From an uncultured Schlesneria sp. (lineage in GTDB: Bacteria; Planctomycetota; Planctomycetia; Planctomycetales; Planctomycetaceae): a stretch of DNA of 50,629 nucleotides. Position 1 is the first letter of the stretch; each line of letters opens with the position of its first letter. The DNA lies in assembly GCA_903840265.1 (NCBI GenBank), contig CAIMFH010000189.1:1-50629 (forward strand). The letters are read 5' to 3'. Shown here one piece after another: positions 1 to 8,703 of the stretch. The position numbers and the translations under genes were made by a program. The notes below the pieces were generated by a model. That model searched no databases, was not told the DNA's origin, and saw only the letters and a list, made by a program, of their open reading frames with translations.

Positions 1-137
1 CGGGCTGGTGAACACCGGCATCAAACCACAATCAGGCTGCTCTGGGAAGATACTCAATGATCGTGCTTGGTCATTCTTGTTTTGGAATGAGTGCCATAAT
101 CCCAACGTCATCGGGATGGTCGTGTTTTTCGTTCAAT

Positions 138-175
138 GACACGGCTTTGTCGAAGACTCCAAAACCGTGGCACCC
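138..175 (+). repeat. 38-bp dispersed hairpin repeat, copy A
   Basis: This 38-bp stretch starts GACACGGC and ends CCGTGGCACCC. It matches 5468-5505 (same strand) and the reverse complement of 31872-31909; A and the latter differ at one base by eye. The ends form an imperfect stem (CACGG with CCGTG) around a loop containing TCGAAGACTCC. All near-full copies are intergenic. Confidence 0.75.
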
Positions 176-210
176 GCAACAATAGATTGACTGTGTCGTG
201 AGTCGGGAAG

Positions 211-238
211 CCCCAATCCTCTTGGCGAGATTGTCTAC
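211..238 (-). repeat. Solo GCCAA-loop hairpin (REP-like)
   Basis: Read on the minus strand, this begins GTAGACAATCTC, has the pentaloop GCCAA, and closes with GAGGATTG (one bulged base). It belongs to the same family as the hairpins at 16594, 23987, 25612 and 39606. It lies just past the 3' end of the bamA-like gene, so it may act as a 3'-end RNA structure for that transcript. Confidence 0.65.
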
Positions 239-262
239 GTCGCTAGCAGGTCGGAAACGGCG

Positions 263-3136
263 TTAGCGGTTCACGCCGATGTAGAAGCTGAACAGCTGAG
301 TCTTGTCCGTGGGATCCTTCATGATCGGGATCGCCCAGTCGAGAGCGATCGGGGTCGGACCCATCATTGGAACGGTGACTCGCAGACCAGCACCGACTGA
401 CATACGGAAATCGCTGAACGACGCTTTGTCGCTAACCGTACCGAAATCGCTGAACGTGACGACTTTGACCATTTCGTTGGCCAGAACCGGGATCTGGTAT
501 TCGACGCTTCCCAAGGCCATGAAGTCGCCCCCGATGTAGACTCCGTTTTGGTAAGGGCTGACACCGCGGAAGTAGAAGCCGCGGAAGTTCTGGAAGCCCC
601 CGGCAAAGTACCGTTCGAAGATAGGTGTTTGAGCTCCGGTATAACCGATTTCTCCGCGCAACGACAGGATATGCTTGCCGCCGCCGTCAGCTCGTTGATA
701 GAGCGTGAAGTACTGGCGACCTTCGAGGTTGACGCGGGGATAATTGAACTCGCCGAACGCCTGTTCGTACGTCGCTTCCAAGTGATGGCCTTGCGACGGT
801 GCGAAGGGTGAATCTCGGGTGTCATGCGACAGTGAGAAGAGCCCTGTGGACAGGAAACTTTGGCCGAGCGCTTCCTTCAATATCTCTGGTGGATTGGCCA
901 CCGAAGGATTGAAGACATCGACATCTTCCAGTCGCAACGAAGCCGATCCAGAGATTTGCTGTGTGAACTGGCGACCAACTCGTATTCGTCCGCCCATTCG
1001 TTGTTCGGTCCAGTTCAAGTAGTAACGATTGAAGTAGAAACCGCTGACACCCAGGCTGTTGTTGGTGTCCATGAAGTAGGGGTTGGTCCAGTCGACCAGG
1101 TAACGGCTGAGCTGGGTTCCGGGCATGGCTTCGATACGGAACTTTTCGCCGTTACCGCGCCAGGCGGTTCCGTTCCAGATCTGGTCCCAACTTGTCGGTG
1201 GGCGACGGATGTCGAAATTCTGTTCGCTGAGGACGATGTTCCCGACCAGGCCCGAGTTACTGTTGACCCCGACCCCGAACATCAGTCGTCCGGTGCGAGC
1301 TTCGCTGAGATACGTGTCGACGTCGATGAATTCGGGTGGCGGCATCCGTTCCCAGTCGTAGGGGTCCGGATTTTGAATGGCTTTACCCCAAGGATCACCT
1401 TGGGGACTGACGTCATAGATCGGATTTTCAGGCGGTTTTAGGGGGTCGCGACTTTGTCCACGGAAGACCGGGGTCAAAGGAGCCAGTCGCGCGTTGTCGT
1501 CGGCGGGCTCCTTTACCTCGTTCAGCGATTCGGGGAACGGGACCAAATACGGAATCTCTTGCGGGACTTCTTTGTTGTCGGCGGGTTTCGCGGCGGATCT
1601 GCTGCTGCGACTACCTGAGGATGTTCCACCCGGTCCACTTTCGGGACGAGAGACACTGTGGCCAACGGACAGGCTCTGACCGCGAGCCACGTTCATGTCA
1701 GGGGCTTTGAGCCAGTCGGTATTCTTGACGATATTCGTCTCGATCCGCGGTCCGCCACCTTCTGCTTCGAATAAGCCCGATCCGCTCAATCGCTGCTTCA
1801 GTTGAGCCAACTTCTTCGGGTCGGCCAGATCGCCAGGTTGAAGCGGCGAAATATTGTTGATCAGCTTGGTCTTCGAGTGTGGGTAGTCGCCGGCAATGTG
1901 GATGCCGATGTTACGAACGCGGTAGACCTTATCTTCATTGACGCGATAGACCAGATCCAGCACGCCCGGCTCTTCGGACCACTTGCGGATGGGAGCGACC
2001 TGTGCGAATAGGCGGCCCTGTGAGCCGTATTTCGCCATGATCGTTTCGACATCTTTGTTGATGTGCCGCTCGTTATACTCGTCACCCTGCTTCACCTTCA
2101 TCATCGCGCGGATCTCGCCCTCGGAGATCACTTCATTTCCGAGCACGGCGATTTCGTTGATGCGGTAGCGCAGACCTTCCTCGATCTTGTAGTGGAGCTG
2201 AACCTTCGATTTGTCTTCGGAGAACTCTTGCTCGGGGGTAATCTGCACATCGAAATAGCCGAGACTGTAATAGTAGTTTCGGATGCCTTCGATATCATCG
2301 TTGATCGAGCTGGGATCATATTTTCCACCGAAGAGCCAGAAGAGCTGTGTCTTGGTGCGAGTCTTCGTCTTGAGCAGCGGATCGTAAAATGTTTTGTTTC
2401 CTTCGAAGTCGACCTTGGTCACTTTGACCTTCGGACCTTCGTCGATCAGAAATACGACTTCGCGATCTGGATCGGTCTGCACGTCACCGCGTTCCAGCTC
2501 AACGGTGGCAAAGGGGAAACCCTTATCCTTGTACATTTCTTGAATGCGGCGGACGCACTCGCGATTGACGCTGACATCATAAGGTTGCCCGGGCTTCAAC
2601 TGGGTCATCTTGTTGAAGGCTTCGGTCTTAAGCTTAACGTTGCCCTTGTACTCAACCTTGCGAACAATCGGACGTTCGGTGACCTTGAAGATCAGCACGT
2701 TCCCTTCGTCGGTGCGGCTGATGATCGGTTCGACGTGAGCGAACCAGCGAGTACGAATGAGCGCATCAACATCGTCTTTGATCTGCTTGGCGGTGACGAC
2801 TCGACCCGGCCGCGTCTTGATATGCTTCCCGATATCGACTTCGGGAATCGTGGTGTTTCCCTTGATCTTGACCGCGACCATGGGCTCGTCGAGCGTAAAC
2901 GGGGTCTCGGTCTTGTCGAGTTGATCGGGATTTAGACCGGCCTGTCTGGCGCGGGAACCCTGTGGCAAGCTCAGTCCCCGGCCCGCGCTGGGAACGTCCA
3001 TGCCGCCGGGGCCGTAGACTTCTTTTCCAGGCTGCCCCCAGGCGGTCGTACCGCCCAATAGCAGTCCGCAGCCCAGCACGAGTGCGTGCGGCAGCGACCA
3101 GAGTCGGTTCGCTCTGTCGCAGGTTGCGTGCTGCAT
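263..3136 (-). CDS. bamA: BamA-like outer-membrane protein assembly factor
   Basis: Predicted to insert beta-barrel proteins into the outer membrane. The 957-residue product has a signal peptide (about residues 1-35, hydrophobic ALVLGCGLLLGG, cleavage near AWG-Q), then a series of POTRA-type repeats (first one near residue 85, VAVKIKGNTTIP) to about 455. A Pro/Ser-rich segment of roughly 150 residues (about 460-610) follows, then a C-terminal Omp85 beta-barrel. The barrel contains FRGFYFRG, matching the conserved (V/I)RGF loop-6 motif. The segment before the barrel is absent from E. coli BamA (about 810 residues) and accounts for the extra length. The last residues are FYIGVNR, without the terminal aromatic typical of proteobacterial barrels. 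ATG start with GAGGAA about 8 bases upstream. It is transcribed alone, divergent from the peroxidase gene. Family assignment is firm; exact POTRA number is not. Confidence 0.9.
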   Translation of the reverse strand: MQHATCDRANRLWSLPHALVLGCGLLLGGTTAWGQPGKEVYGPGGMDVPSAGRGLSLPQGSRARQAGLNPDQLDKTETPFTLDEPMVAVKIKGNTTIPEVDIGKHIKTRPGRVVTAKQIKDDVDALIRTRWFAHVEPIISRTDEGNVLIFKVTERPIVRKVEYKGNVKLKTEAFNKMTQLKPGQPYDVSVNRECVRRIQEMYKDKGFPFATVELERGDVQTDPDREVVFLIDEGPKVKVTKVDFEGNKTFYDPLLKTKTRTKTQLFWLFGGKYDPSSINDDIEGIRNYYYSLGYFDVQITPEQEFSEDKSKVQLHYKIEEGLRYRINEIAVLGNEVISEGEIRAMMKVKQGDEYNERHINKDVETIMAKYGSQGRLFAQVAPIRKWSEEPGVLDLVYRVNEDKVYRVRNIGIHIAGDYPHSKTKLINNISPLQPGDLADPKKLAQLKQRLSGSGLFEAEGGGPRIETNIVKNTDWLKAPDMNVARGQSLSVGHSVSRPESGPGGTSSGSRSSRSAAKPADNKEVPQEIPYLVPFPESLNEVKEPADDNARLAPLTPVFRGQSRDPLKPPENPIYDVSPQGDPWGKAIQNPDPYDWERMPPPEFIDVDTYLSEARTGRLMFGVGVNSNSGLVGNIVLSEQNFDIRRPPTSWDQIWNGTAWRGNGEKFRIEAMPGTQLSRYLVDWTNPYFMDTNNSLGVSGFYFNRYYLNWTEQRMGGRIRVGRQFTQQISGSASLRLEDVDVFNPSVANPPEILKEALGQSFLSTGLFSLSHDTRDSPFAPSQGHHLEATYEQAFGEFNYPRVNLEGRQYFTLYQRADGGGKHILSLRGEIGYTGAQTPIFERYFAGGFQNFRGFYFRGVSPYQNGVYIGGDFMALGSVEYQIPVLANEMVKVVTFSDFGTVSDKASFSDFRMSVGAGLRVTVPMMGPTPIALDWAIPIMKDPTDKTQLFSFYIGVNR

Positions 3137-3459
3137 GGGTTAGGGTTCCTCGTCCCGAACTCAGGCAAAATCACCTGATTCGGCGCGATTTGTCGGGTCT
3201 GGAGACGTGAATTCGAGTGGCCGGGCACCTTACCTGAATGGTTCGTCGCCGGTCACAATATTGGCGCGGAGGACTGATAGTTGATTCTGAAATTCCCGAC
3301 AAGACGAATTGTCAAAGCGGAATGTGGCGCGATTGTGGCTCATTTCACATGCCGCAACACTTGCAAGACAGGCGCGGCAGCCAAAGAATAGCAGTCCCGC
3401 CGAGCAAATTGGTCGGTTACCCCACCGTGATCTCCAGATATCGATACGAGGATTCCCTG
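3137..3459. other. Divergent intergenic region
   Basis: This 323-bp spacer lies between two divergently transcribed genes and must hold both promoters. I see no -35/-10 pair good enough to report. An open frame continues upstream of the peroxidase start from 3238, but it encodes no signal peptide and has no ribosome site, so I treat it as untranslated leader. Confidence 0.45.
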
Positions 3460-4452
3460 ATGAGTCGTAGCAAAGTTGTTCTATCGGCCGCCATTTTTGG
3501 GATGGCTGCCTTGGCGAGTGCGGCGGGAGTTGCCGCTGAACCGAAAGGTTTCCCCGCCATCCTGCATCCCGAAAACAACAAGCCAACCCCCGAGAAGATC
3601 GCTCTGGGCAAGCAGTTGTTTTTTGACGGCCGCCTGTCGGCCGACAACAAGGTTTCTTGCGCCACCTGCCACGATCCCGAGAAGGGATTCAGCAATGGTG
3701 AACAATTTGCCACCGGCGTCGAAGGCCAAAAGGGGGGACGGAATTCACCGACGGTGATCAACTCCGCATTCCATACCTTCCAGTTTTGGGACGGACGAGC
3801 GAAGACCCTCGAAGAACAGGCGCTGGGACCGATTGGCAATCCGATCGAAATGAATATGAAGCTGGAGGACGTGGTCGCCAAGCTCAATAAGATTGAAGGC
3901 TACAAGAAGGAATTCCAGAAGGTCTTCGGGACCGATGTCACCTCCGAAGGGATGGCCAAAGCGATTGCCGCATATGAACGGACGATTCTGTCGGGCGACG
4001 CTCCGTATGACCGGTTCAAAGCGGGCGACAAGACGGCGCTGTCCGAAGCAGCTCAACGGGGAATGAAATTGTTTTTCGGCAAGGCGAACTGCGTCGCCTG
4101 CCATTCGGGACATAACTTTACAGACAACGCGTTTCACAATATTGGAATCGCTGGCGATGACCATGGGCGACACGTGATCAGCAAGACACTGGGAGACAAG
4201 GGATCATTCAAAACGCCAACGTTGCGCGAGATCGCTCGCACCGGCCCATACATGCACGACGGCAGTATGAAGACGCTGGAAGAAGTCGTCGAGCACTACA
4301 ACAAGGGTGGCAACGCACACGAGCAGCTTGACGAAGAGATTTATGCTCTAAAACTGACGAAAGAACAGATGGCTGACATCGTCACCTTCATGAAAGAGGG
4401 ACTGGCCTGTGACAGCTATCCTGATCACAAAGCCCCGGAACTGCCAAAATAG
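3460..4452 (+). CDS. Di-haem cytochrome c peroxidase (CCP/MauG family)
   Basis: A periplasmic enzyme predicted to reduce hydrogen peroxide using electrons from c-type cytochromes. The 330-residue product has a signal peptide (MSRSKVVLSAAIFG..., cleavage around AGVAA-E) and two haem c attachment motifs: C67-A-T-C70-H71 in the N-terminal domain and C211-V-A-C214-H215 in the C-terminal domain, the arrangement of bacterial CCPs. Length is normal for the family. The ATG at 3460 is preferred over upstream starts because GAGGA lies 7 bases before it and the signal peptide begins there. MauG-type enzymes share the fold and both motifs, so the exact oxidant or substrate is open. A GC-rich hairpin follows at 4491. 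Confidence 0.92.
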   Translation: MSRSKVVLSAAIFGMAALASAAGVAAEPKGFPAILHPENNKPTPEKIALGKQLFFDGRLSADNKVSCATCHDPEKGFSNGEQFATGVEGQKGGRNSPTVINSAFHTFQFWDGRAKTLEEQALGPIGNPIEMNMKLEDVVAKLNKIEGYKKEFQKVFGTDVTSEGMAKAIAAYERTILSGDAPYDRFKAGDKTALSEAAQRGMKLFFGKANCVACHSGHNFTDNAFHNIGIAGDDHGRHVISKTLGDKGSFKTPTLREIARTGPYMHDGSMKTLEEVVEHYNKGGNAHEQLDEEIYALKLTKEQMADIVTFMKEGLACDSYPDHKAPELPK

Positions 4453-4490
4453 CTCGTGGCAGATCGCAATGGATTTGTCGATGCGATGAT

Positions 4491-4510
4491 CGCGGCGGTG
4501 GACCGCCGCG
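4491..4510 (+). terminator. GC-rich hairpin after the peroxidase gene
   Basis: CGCGGCGGT (4491-4499) pairs perfectly with ACCGCCGCG (4502-4510), leaving a two-base centre. No T-run follows, so this is a weak terminator candidate or an RNA-stability hairpin. Confidence 0.4.
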
Positions 4511-4549
4511 AGGAGATTTCAGATCGTTGAACAGGTCAAGGAAGCAGGT

Positions 4550-5431
4550 ATGCGGCCGGTACTGGTCGTTGAAGAGGCTGCTGCTGATATCGCCGACGTG
4601 CCATTGCACGTTCGGCGAGCTGGCTATCAGTGCCTGTCACTAACGCCCGCCGCGATGGATCTGGACGTGCAGGCGTGCTCGCTGATCCTGATTGGCGCAG
4701 TCGGTGCCGAAGTCTCAGGAGAACGCCTGCTTGCGTGGCGGCAGCGTTATCAGTCCGTACCTTGCGTGGTGCTGACGGGCGAATCGCCTTGGATCTGCAG
4801 CGAAAGTGCCCTGCGAGCCGGTGTCAGCGGGCTGCTCCCTTGGACCGATCTGGAATCAGATCTGATTCCAACGCTGCAGTCGATTCTCGGCGCGTCTGCC
4901 GCGGCTTCACCCGACGCAGCGGTCAGCAATCGCGAAGTCCTCTCGTACACGATCGATAACAATCCCGATTTGCTGCCGCTGATTGTGTCTTCCGTGCGCC
5001 AGCGGATTGTCAGTTGGCCATTCCAGGATTCGATCGAGCTGGAACGGGTGACGGTGGCCCTGAGCGAAGCGTTGGACAACGCCCTTTATCACGGCAACTT
5101 AGACCTTTGTTCCGACTTGCGTCAGGGGAGCGGTCAATCGTGGCGAGAAGAAAGCCGTGCTCGCCGTGGTGCGCTCCCTTATCGAGATCGTCGGATTCGC
5201 TTTCAGGCGGCTTTCGATAGCCAGGGAGCGGAATTCGTCATTCGTGATGAAGGAATCGGGTTCGACCCAGCCCTGCTCAGTGATTGCACACAGATGCAGA
5301 ATCTGGAACGCTGCAGTGGCCGCGGCCTGTTTCTGATGAAAATGTACATGGACGAAATGCGCTTCAACGCGACGGGGAACGAAATCACGCTTCAAAAGCA
5401 GCGGCCGGTTGAATTATCGACTGCTCGCTAG
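4550..5431 (+). CDS. Pseudo-receiver fused to RsbW-like ATPase
   Basis: Probably a cytoplasmic anti-sigma-factor-type regulator. Residues 1-115 have the alternating hydrophobic strand/helix pattern of a CheY-like receiver, but strand 3 reads SLILIGAVG where the phospho-accepting Asp is expected, so phosphotransfer at that site is unlikely. Residues 130-285 form a GHKL ATPase of the HATPase_c_2/RsbW type: N-box ALSEALDNALYHGN (171-183), G1 box IRDEGIGFDP (231-240) and G2-like GRGLFLMK (257-264). There is no histidine phosphorylation site. A basic, low-complexity insert (about 187-212) sits between the N and G1 boxes. ATG with AAGGAAG about 6 bases upstream. No anti-sigma antagonist or sigma gene is adjacent, so the partner is unknown. 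Domain calls are good; the biological role is inference. Confidence 0.75.
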   Translation: MRPVLVVEEAAADIADVPLHVRRAGYQCLSLTPAAMDLDVQACSLILIGAVGAEVSGERLLAWRQRYQSVPCVVLTGESPWICSESALRAGVSGLLPWTDLESDLIPTLQSILGASAAASPDAAVSNREVLSYTIDNNPDLLPLIVSSVRQRIVSWPFQDSIELERVTVALSEALDNALYHGNLDLCSDLRQGSGQSWREESRARRGALPYRDRRIRFQAAFDSQGAEFVIRDEGIGFDPALLSDCTQMQNLERCSGRGLFLMKMYMDEMRFNATGNEITLQKQRPVELSTAR

Positions 5432-5467
5432 AGCTCCGTTTTAACGTTGCAGAGTCTTCGTGTCGAA

Positions 5468-5505
5468 GACACGGCCATGTCGAGGACTCCAAGTCCGTGG
5501 CACCC
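5468..5505 (+). repeat. 38-bp dispersed hairpin repeat, copy B
   Basis: Starts GACACGGCCATG and ends CCGTGGCACCC, collinear with copies at 138-175 and 31872-31909 with a few substitutions (for example CAAGTCC in place of CAAAACC). It lies between the ATPase gene and the Ser/Thr kinase gene. Confidence 0.7.
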
Positions 5506-5588
5506 GTGGAGCGGAAGCTGATGTTCGAACGCGGAATTCTGCGATCTCGACTTCCGTTTCGTTCGCAGGCATGTTGAACTAATCATCA

Positions 5589-5656
5589 GTCAACCCCTTT
5601 CGGGTGTTTGACGAACCGCGAGTGTCTGAACTCGTGGAGGTGATTTCGTGTCACCT
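5589..5656 (+). other. Three adjacent hairpins upstream of the kinase
   Basis: Three inverted repeats follow each other with almost no gap. Hairpin 1 pairs GTCAA (5589-5593) with TTGAC (5608-5612), with CCC/GGG inside. Hairpin 2 pairs CCGCGAGT (5616-5623) with ACTCGTGG (5630-5637), eight pairs including one G-T. Hairpin 3 pairs AGGTGA (5638-5643) with TCACCT (5651-5656). They end 43 bases before the kinase ATG, so they could form a structured mRNA leader; they could also be a short dispersed element. Confidence 0.45.
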
Positions 5657-5699
5657 GTGTTTTCGACAGCAATTCTGCAGCGTTCGGTAAAGTACAGTC

Positions 5700-7148
5700 A
5701 TGAACGACGGTGGCGATAACCATTTGAATACGCAGCTCTTCGCTGCGGTCTTCTGTCCAAGTTGCAAGTTTGCATTCGAATCGGCACCCGATCGGGTCGT
5801 CTGTCCCGGTTGTGGGCATTCACTCGATGGGACTCTGGAAACGAGGCTGGTCCAGAAAAGGACAGACAATCAGCAGACCAAAATCACCCCTCGCGCCTCG
5901 AGTGCCTCCAGCGTCGATGCCCTGATCGGACAGCGAATCGATCGCTATCACTGCAATGCTCTACTGGGAGCGGGTGCGATGGGCCGGGTCTATCTGGCTC
6001 GGCATCTGGATCTGCACCGAAATTGTGCGCTGAAGATTCTGCCGCCAGAACTGGTGGAAAGTGATGCCGCATATACCGAGCGATTCGCGGACGAAGGTCG
6101 AGCGGCCGCGGCATTGAATCATCCGAACATCGTCACGGTCCACGCGATCGGTCAAGACCGCGGCTATCACTTTCTGGAGATGGAATTTGTCGCGGGGCAG
6201 TCGCTGCGCAAATTGGTTGAAGACGAAGGACCGCAAGATCCAGTACGAGCGACATCGCTGATTCTGCGCGTAGCAGAAGGACTGGCGGCCGCGCATCTGG
6301 CGGGCATTCTGCACCGCGACCTGAAGCCCGACAACGTGATGTTAACTCACTTGGGCGTCCCCAAGATCACCGACTTTGGACTGGCCAAGCGAGTCGTTCT
6401 GGAACAATCATCAGAGGCCGCAGGGGAGATCGTTGGGACGCCCCCCTTCATGGCTCCAGAATTGTTCCAGCAGCAGCAGGCCACCACCGCCAGCGATGTC
6501 TACGCGTTGGGGGTCTGTTACTTCTATCTGCTGACGGGGCGGCTCCCCTTTACGTCGCCGGTGCTGTCGGAACTGATCCAGCAGGTCAGTCACGACCCGC
6601 TGCCAAGCTTGCGGCGGCAGGTCCCGCCGATCCCGCTCGAAATGTCCGAATGCCTGCAGAGCATGCTGGAGAAAGTTCCGGGGAATCGGCCTCAGTCCGG
6701 GGTCGACGCCGCTCAATTGCTGTCGGCAGTGTTGGGAGAAGTGGAAGATCTGGACCAATTGATGCAATCGGCATTTGCGCATCAATCGGGCGTGAAGTGG
6801 ACTCGGCAGGGTGATCGGTACCGCGTCGACCTCGTCTTCAATGACGGGCGTCGCCAACTGGTGCTGGTCGAACCGAGCCATCACGCGGCGGCGGATCGGA
6901 CTTTGCGGATCTCCAGCGTGTGCTGTCCCGCACTGTCGGTTTATTTTGAACCGGCCTTGAGGCTGAACTCTGAAATCCTGCACGGAGCGTTGGCGATCGC
7001 CGAAATTGATGGTGAGGCGAAGTTCCTGATGGTCGACAATTATCCCAGGTCGACGGTCGATCCCGAAGAAATTCGCCGCAGCGTGCTCGAAGTGGCCCAT
7101 CGTGCCGATGCGATCGAGAAGTTGTTGACAGGCCTGGACTTGAATTGA
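5700..7148 (+). CDS. Ser/Thr protein kinase with N-terminal zinc ribbon
   Basis: Predicted soluble Hanks-type kinase, 482 residues. A zinc ribbon comes first (C19-P-S-C22 and C35-P-G-C38), then a linker, then the kinase domain at about 83-345. The glycine loop is GAGAMG (90-95), the ATP-binding Lys is K112 (CALKIL), the catalytic loop is HRDLKPDN (205-212), the DFG motif is at 225-227 and the APE motif at 252-254 within GTPPFMAPE. All key catalytic residues are present, so it should be active. Residues about 360-482 form an unrecognised C-terminal domain rich in beta-strand pattern. There is no transmembrane segment, unlike many planctomycete kinases. No clear Shine-Dalgarno precedes the ATG. 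Substrates are unknown; the neighbouring RsbW-like ATPase is a conceivable partner only by position. Confidence 0.93.
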   Translation: MNDGGDNHLNTQLFAAVFCPSCKFAFESAPDRVVCPGCGHSLDGTLETRLVQKRTDNQQTKITPRASSASSVDALIGQRIDRYHCNALLGAGAMGRVYLARHLDLHRNCALKILPPELVESDAAYTERFADEGRAAAALNHPNIVTVHAIGQDRGYHFLEMEFVAGQSLRKLVEDEGPQDPVRATSLILRVAEGLAAAHLAGILHRDLKPDNVMLTHLGVPKITDFGLAKRVVLEQSSEAAGEIVGTPPFMAPELFQQQQATTASDVYALGVCYFYLLTGRLPFTSPVLSELIQQVSHDPLPSLRRQVPPIPLEMSECLQSMLEKVPGNRPQSGVDAAQLLSAVLGEVEDLDQLMQSAFAHQSGVKWTRQGDRYRVDLVFNDGRRQLVLVEPSHHAAADRTLRISSVCCPALSVYFEPALRLNSEILHGALAIAEIDGEAKFLMVDNYPRSTVDPEEIRRSVLEVAHRADAIEKLLTGLDLN

Positions 7149-7299
7149 CAAGCTGCTCTGCCCGCAAGTTCGGCAGTTCCTTCCGTCAATTCGTGTCCGC
7201 GAACAATCCCGCAGTTGACCGCGCTAGGTTTCCAGCGCTATCGTTAAACTTTTCGTATTGCATCAAGAGTTCCGGCGAACGTTTCAGGACATACGCATC

Positions 7300-8055
7300 A
7301 TGGTCAGGCTTATCGCTCGCTTGTTTCCAGCACTGCTGGCCGTGGGAACCCTTGTCGTTTACGTCCCGACCATGGCGATGGCACAGGCGCCAAAACGCAA
7401 CGAAATCCGCATCCCGGCGCTAGTGACCGGCGAAGAGATGACCGCTCAGCACAATATCTGGGCGCTCGAAGTCTACATGAAACCGATGCGGCTGATTGCC
7501 GTCGAGCTGACTGATCCGAAGACGGGTGAAAAGAAGCTGGAATACGTCTGGTACATCACCTACCGCGCCGTCCATCGCAAAGCACTCGATCGTACCGAGC
7601 CAAACACACCCGAAAATCAATTTGATGAACCGGTCAGCCCGCCGTTGTTCATTCCCGAATTCACGATGCTCCTGACCGACAACGACCGCACCGAAATCCT
7701 GTCTGACCAGGTCATTCCCGAAGCGCTGGTCGCCATCAACAAGCGTGAGAAGACCAACTACAAGAGTTCCGTCGCAGTCGTCGGCCCGCTTCCCGAAGCG
7801 ACTGCCGCCGGTTCAGGTACCGAGACCGCGTTGATGGGCGTGGCGATGTGGCGAGCAGTCGATCCCGACGCCGATCGCTACACCGTGTACATGACAGGCT
7901 TCTCGAACGGCATCCGCAAAGTGGACGGCCCCGATGGCGAGCCGATCATTCAGACAAAGACAATCAAAACCAAATACATCCGACGCGGCGATCGGTTCGA
8001 ACAAAACGAAGGCGAGATCCAGCTCGAAGGCGAACCTGAGTGGATCTATCGCTAG
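7300..8055 (+). CDS. Secreted hypothetical protein
   Basis: I do not recognise this family. The 251-residue product begins with a clear signal peptide (MVRLIARLFPALLAVG, cleavage near AMAQA) and has no later membrane segment, so it should be periplasmic or secreted. The mature part is mixed alpha/beta in character, with no cysteines forming an obvious motif and no catalytic signature I can name. The ATG at 7300 is chosen because AGGA lies about 10 bases upstream and the signal peptide starts there; an in-frame TTG at 7258 would add 14 polar residues ahead of it. It follows the kinase gene by 150 bp on the same strand. Confidence 0.75.
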   Translation: MVRLIARLFPALLAVGTLVVYVPTMAMAQAPKRNEIRIPALVTGEEMTAQHNIWALEVYMKPMRLIAVELTDPKTGEKKLEYVWYITYRAVHRKALDRTEPNTPENQFDEPVSPPLFIPEFTMLLTDNDRTEILSDQVIPEALVAINKREKTNYKSSVAVVGPLPEATAAGSGTETALMGVAMWRAVDPDADRYTVYMTGFSNGIRKVDGPDGEPIIQTKTIKTKYIRRGDRFEQNEGEIQLEGEPEWIYR

Positions 8056-8415
8056 ACCAAGGCCGCTTCTCGTACGTTATGCTTTAGCAGAACTGTTCCC
8101 ACTGAATCGCAAAGCCAGCGCCCGGCCTGACCGCTCCGATGGTGATCGGCATGGCTCGCCACTTCTGCCTTGAAGGTTTCCAGTTGTGGCACGAACCTAC
8201 ACAGCCTGGCGTTGTCGATCGTGATTGTATGCGGCTGGTAATCATTCCAGGGGTCGCAATGTCATCCGCCTATGTTTTGGGCAACGCAACTCCTTCAATT
8301 TGTGGTCGTTCTGAACAATGGGGAGCCCTAGAAGCTGCTGATCGCTCCGCACGAAGACGCCATTTCTCGGCAAATTACGTTGCTCGACGCTCAGAAATTG
8401 CATTAGACTGACGTC
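8056..8415. other. Intergenic region upstream of the toxin pair
   Basis: I see nothing convincing in these 360 bp. An open frame at 8139-8411 encodes a sequence without hydrophobic core, motif or ribosome site and is probably chance. The promoter of the toxin-antitoxin pair should lie at its right end, but no clear boxes are visible. Confidence 0.4.
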
Positions 8416-8700
8416 ATGGACACCGTCATTCGAAACGTTGATCAGATCGATGCCCACGACCGGCAGTCGCTGGAGCACGTACTTGGTTTGTCGTTGCGCG
8501 AAAACCAGCAACTCGTGATCAACATCGTCGATCTTAAGATTCATGTCGAAATCGTCGCTGCGCCAACCATCAGCACGCCTAACGGCCAGCCGACATTGCC
8601 CATATGGTGCAATGTCTACGAAGGTCTATCGGATGATGAGATTACTGCAGTGGAGCAGACGATTCTCCGACGCGCCGACTTGAGCCGATCGACCGAGTAA
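8416..8700 (+). CDS. Probable antitoxin partner of the PIN toxin
   Basis: A 94-residue protein ending 3 bases before the start of the PIN-domain gene, which is the usual order for a type II antitoxin-toxin pair. It starts MDTVIRNVDQID and contains LRENQQLVINIVDLK. I see no ribbon-helix-helix, AbrB or Phd-type DNA-binding signature. The length and acidic, mixed alpha/beta character fit an antitoxin, but the assignment rests on position. The C-terminal part (about residues 70-94, LSDDEITAVEQTILRR) is helical and may be the toxin-binding arm. The ATG at 8416 has no strong Shine-Dalgarno. Alternatively it is an unrelated small protein that happens to precede vapC. Confidence 0.6.
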   Translation: MDTVIRNVDQIDAHDRQSLEHVLGLSLRENQQLVINIVDLKIHVEIVAAPTISTPNGQPTLPIWCNVYEGLSDDEITAVEQTILRRADLSRSTE

Positions 8701-8703
8701 CGC

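Larger units (their letters stand above)
1..262. other. Left-edge noncoding DNA with two short repeats
   Basis: No convincing coding frame is visible here. The stretch holds one copy of the 38-bp GTGCCACGG-type repeat (138-175) and one solo GCCAA-loop hairpin (211-238), the latter 24 bp beyond the stop codon of the bamA-like gene. The upstream neighbour lies outside the window, so it cannot be told whether a gene end is included. Confidence 0.5.

Noticed and set aside
2063-2935. 290-codon plus-strand open frame opposite bamA
   Set aside because: Antisense to the POTRA repeats; no signal or motif, and the bamA frame is well supported.
3238-3459. 74-codon N-terminal extension of the cytochrome c peroxidase
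   Set aside because: It would bury the signal peptide inside the protein; the ATG at 3460 has a good ribosome site.
8139-8411. Third gene upstream of the toxin pair
   Set aside because: No ribosome site, no motif and poor amino-acid composition; the open frame is probably chance.
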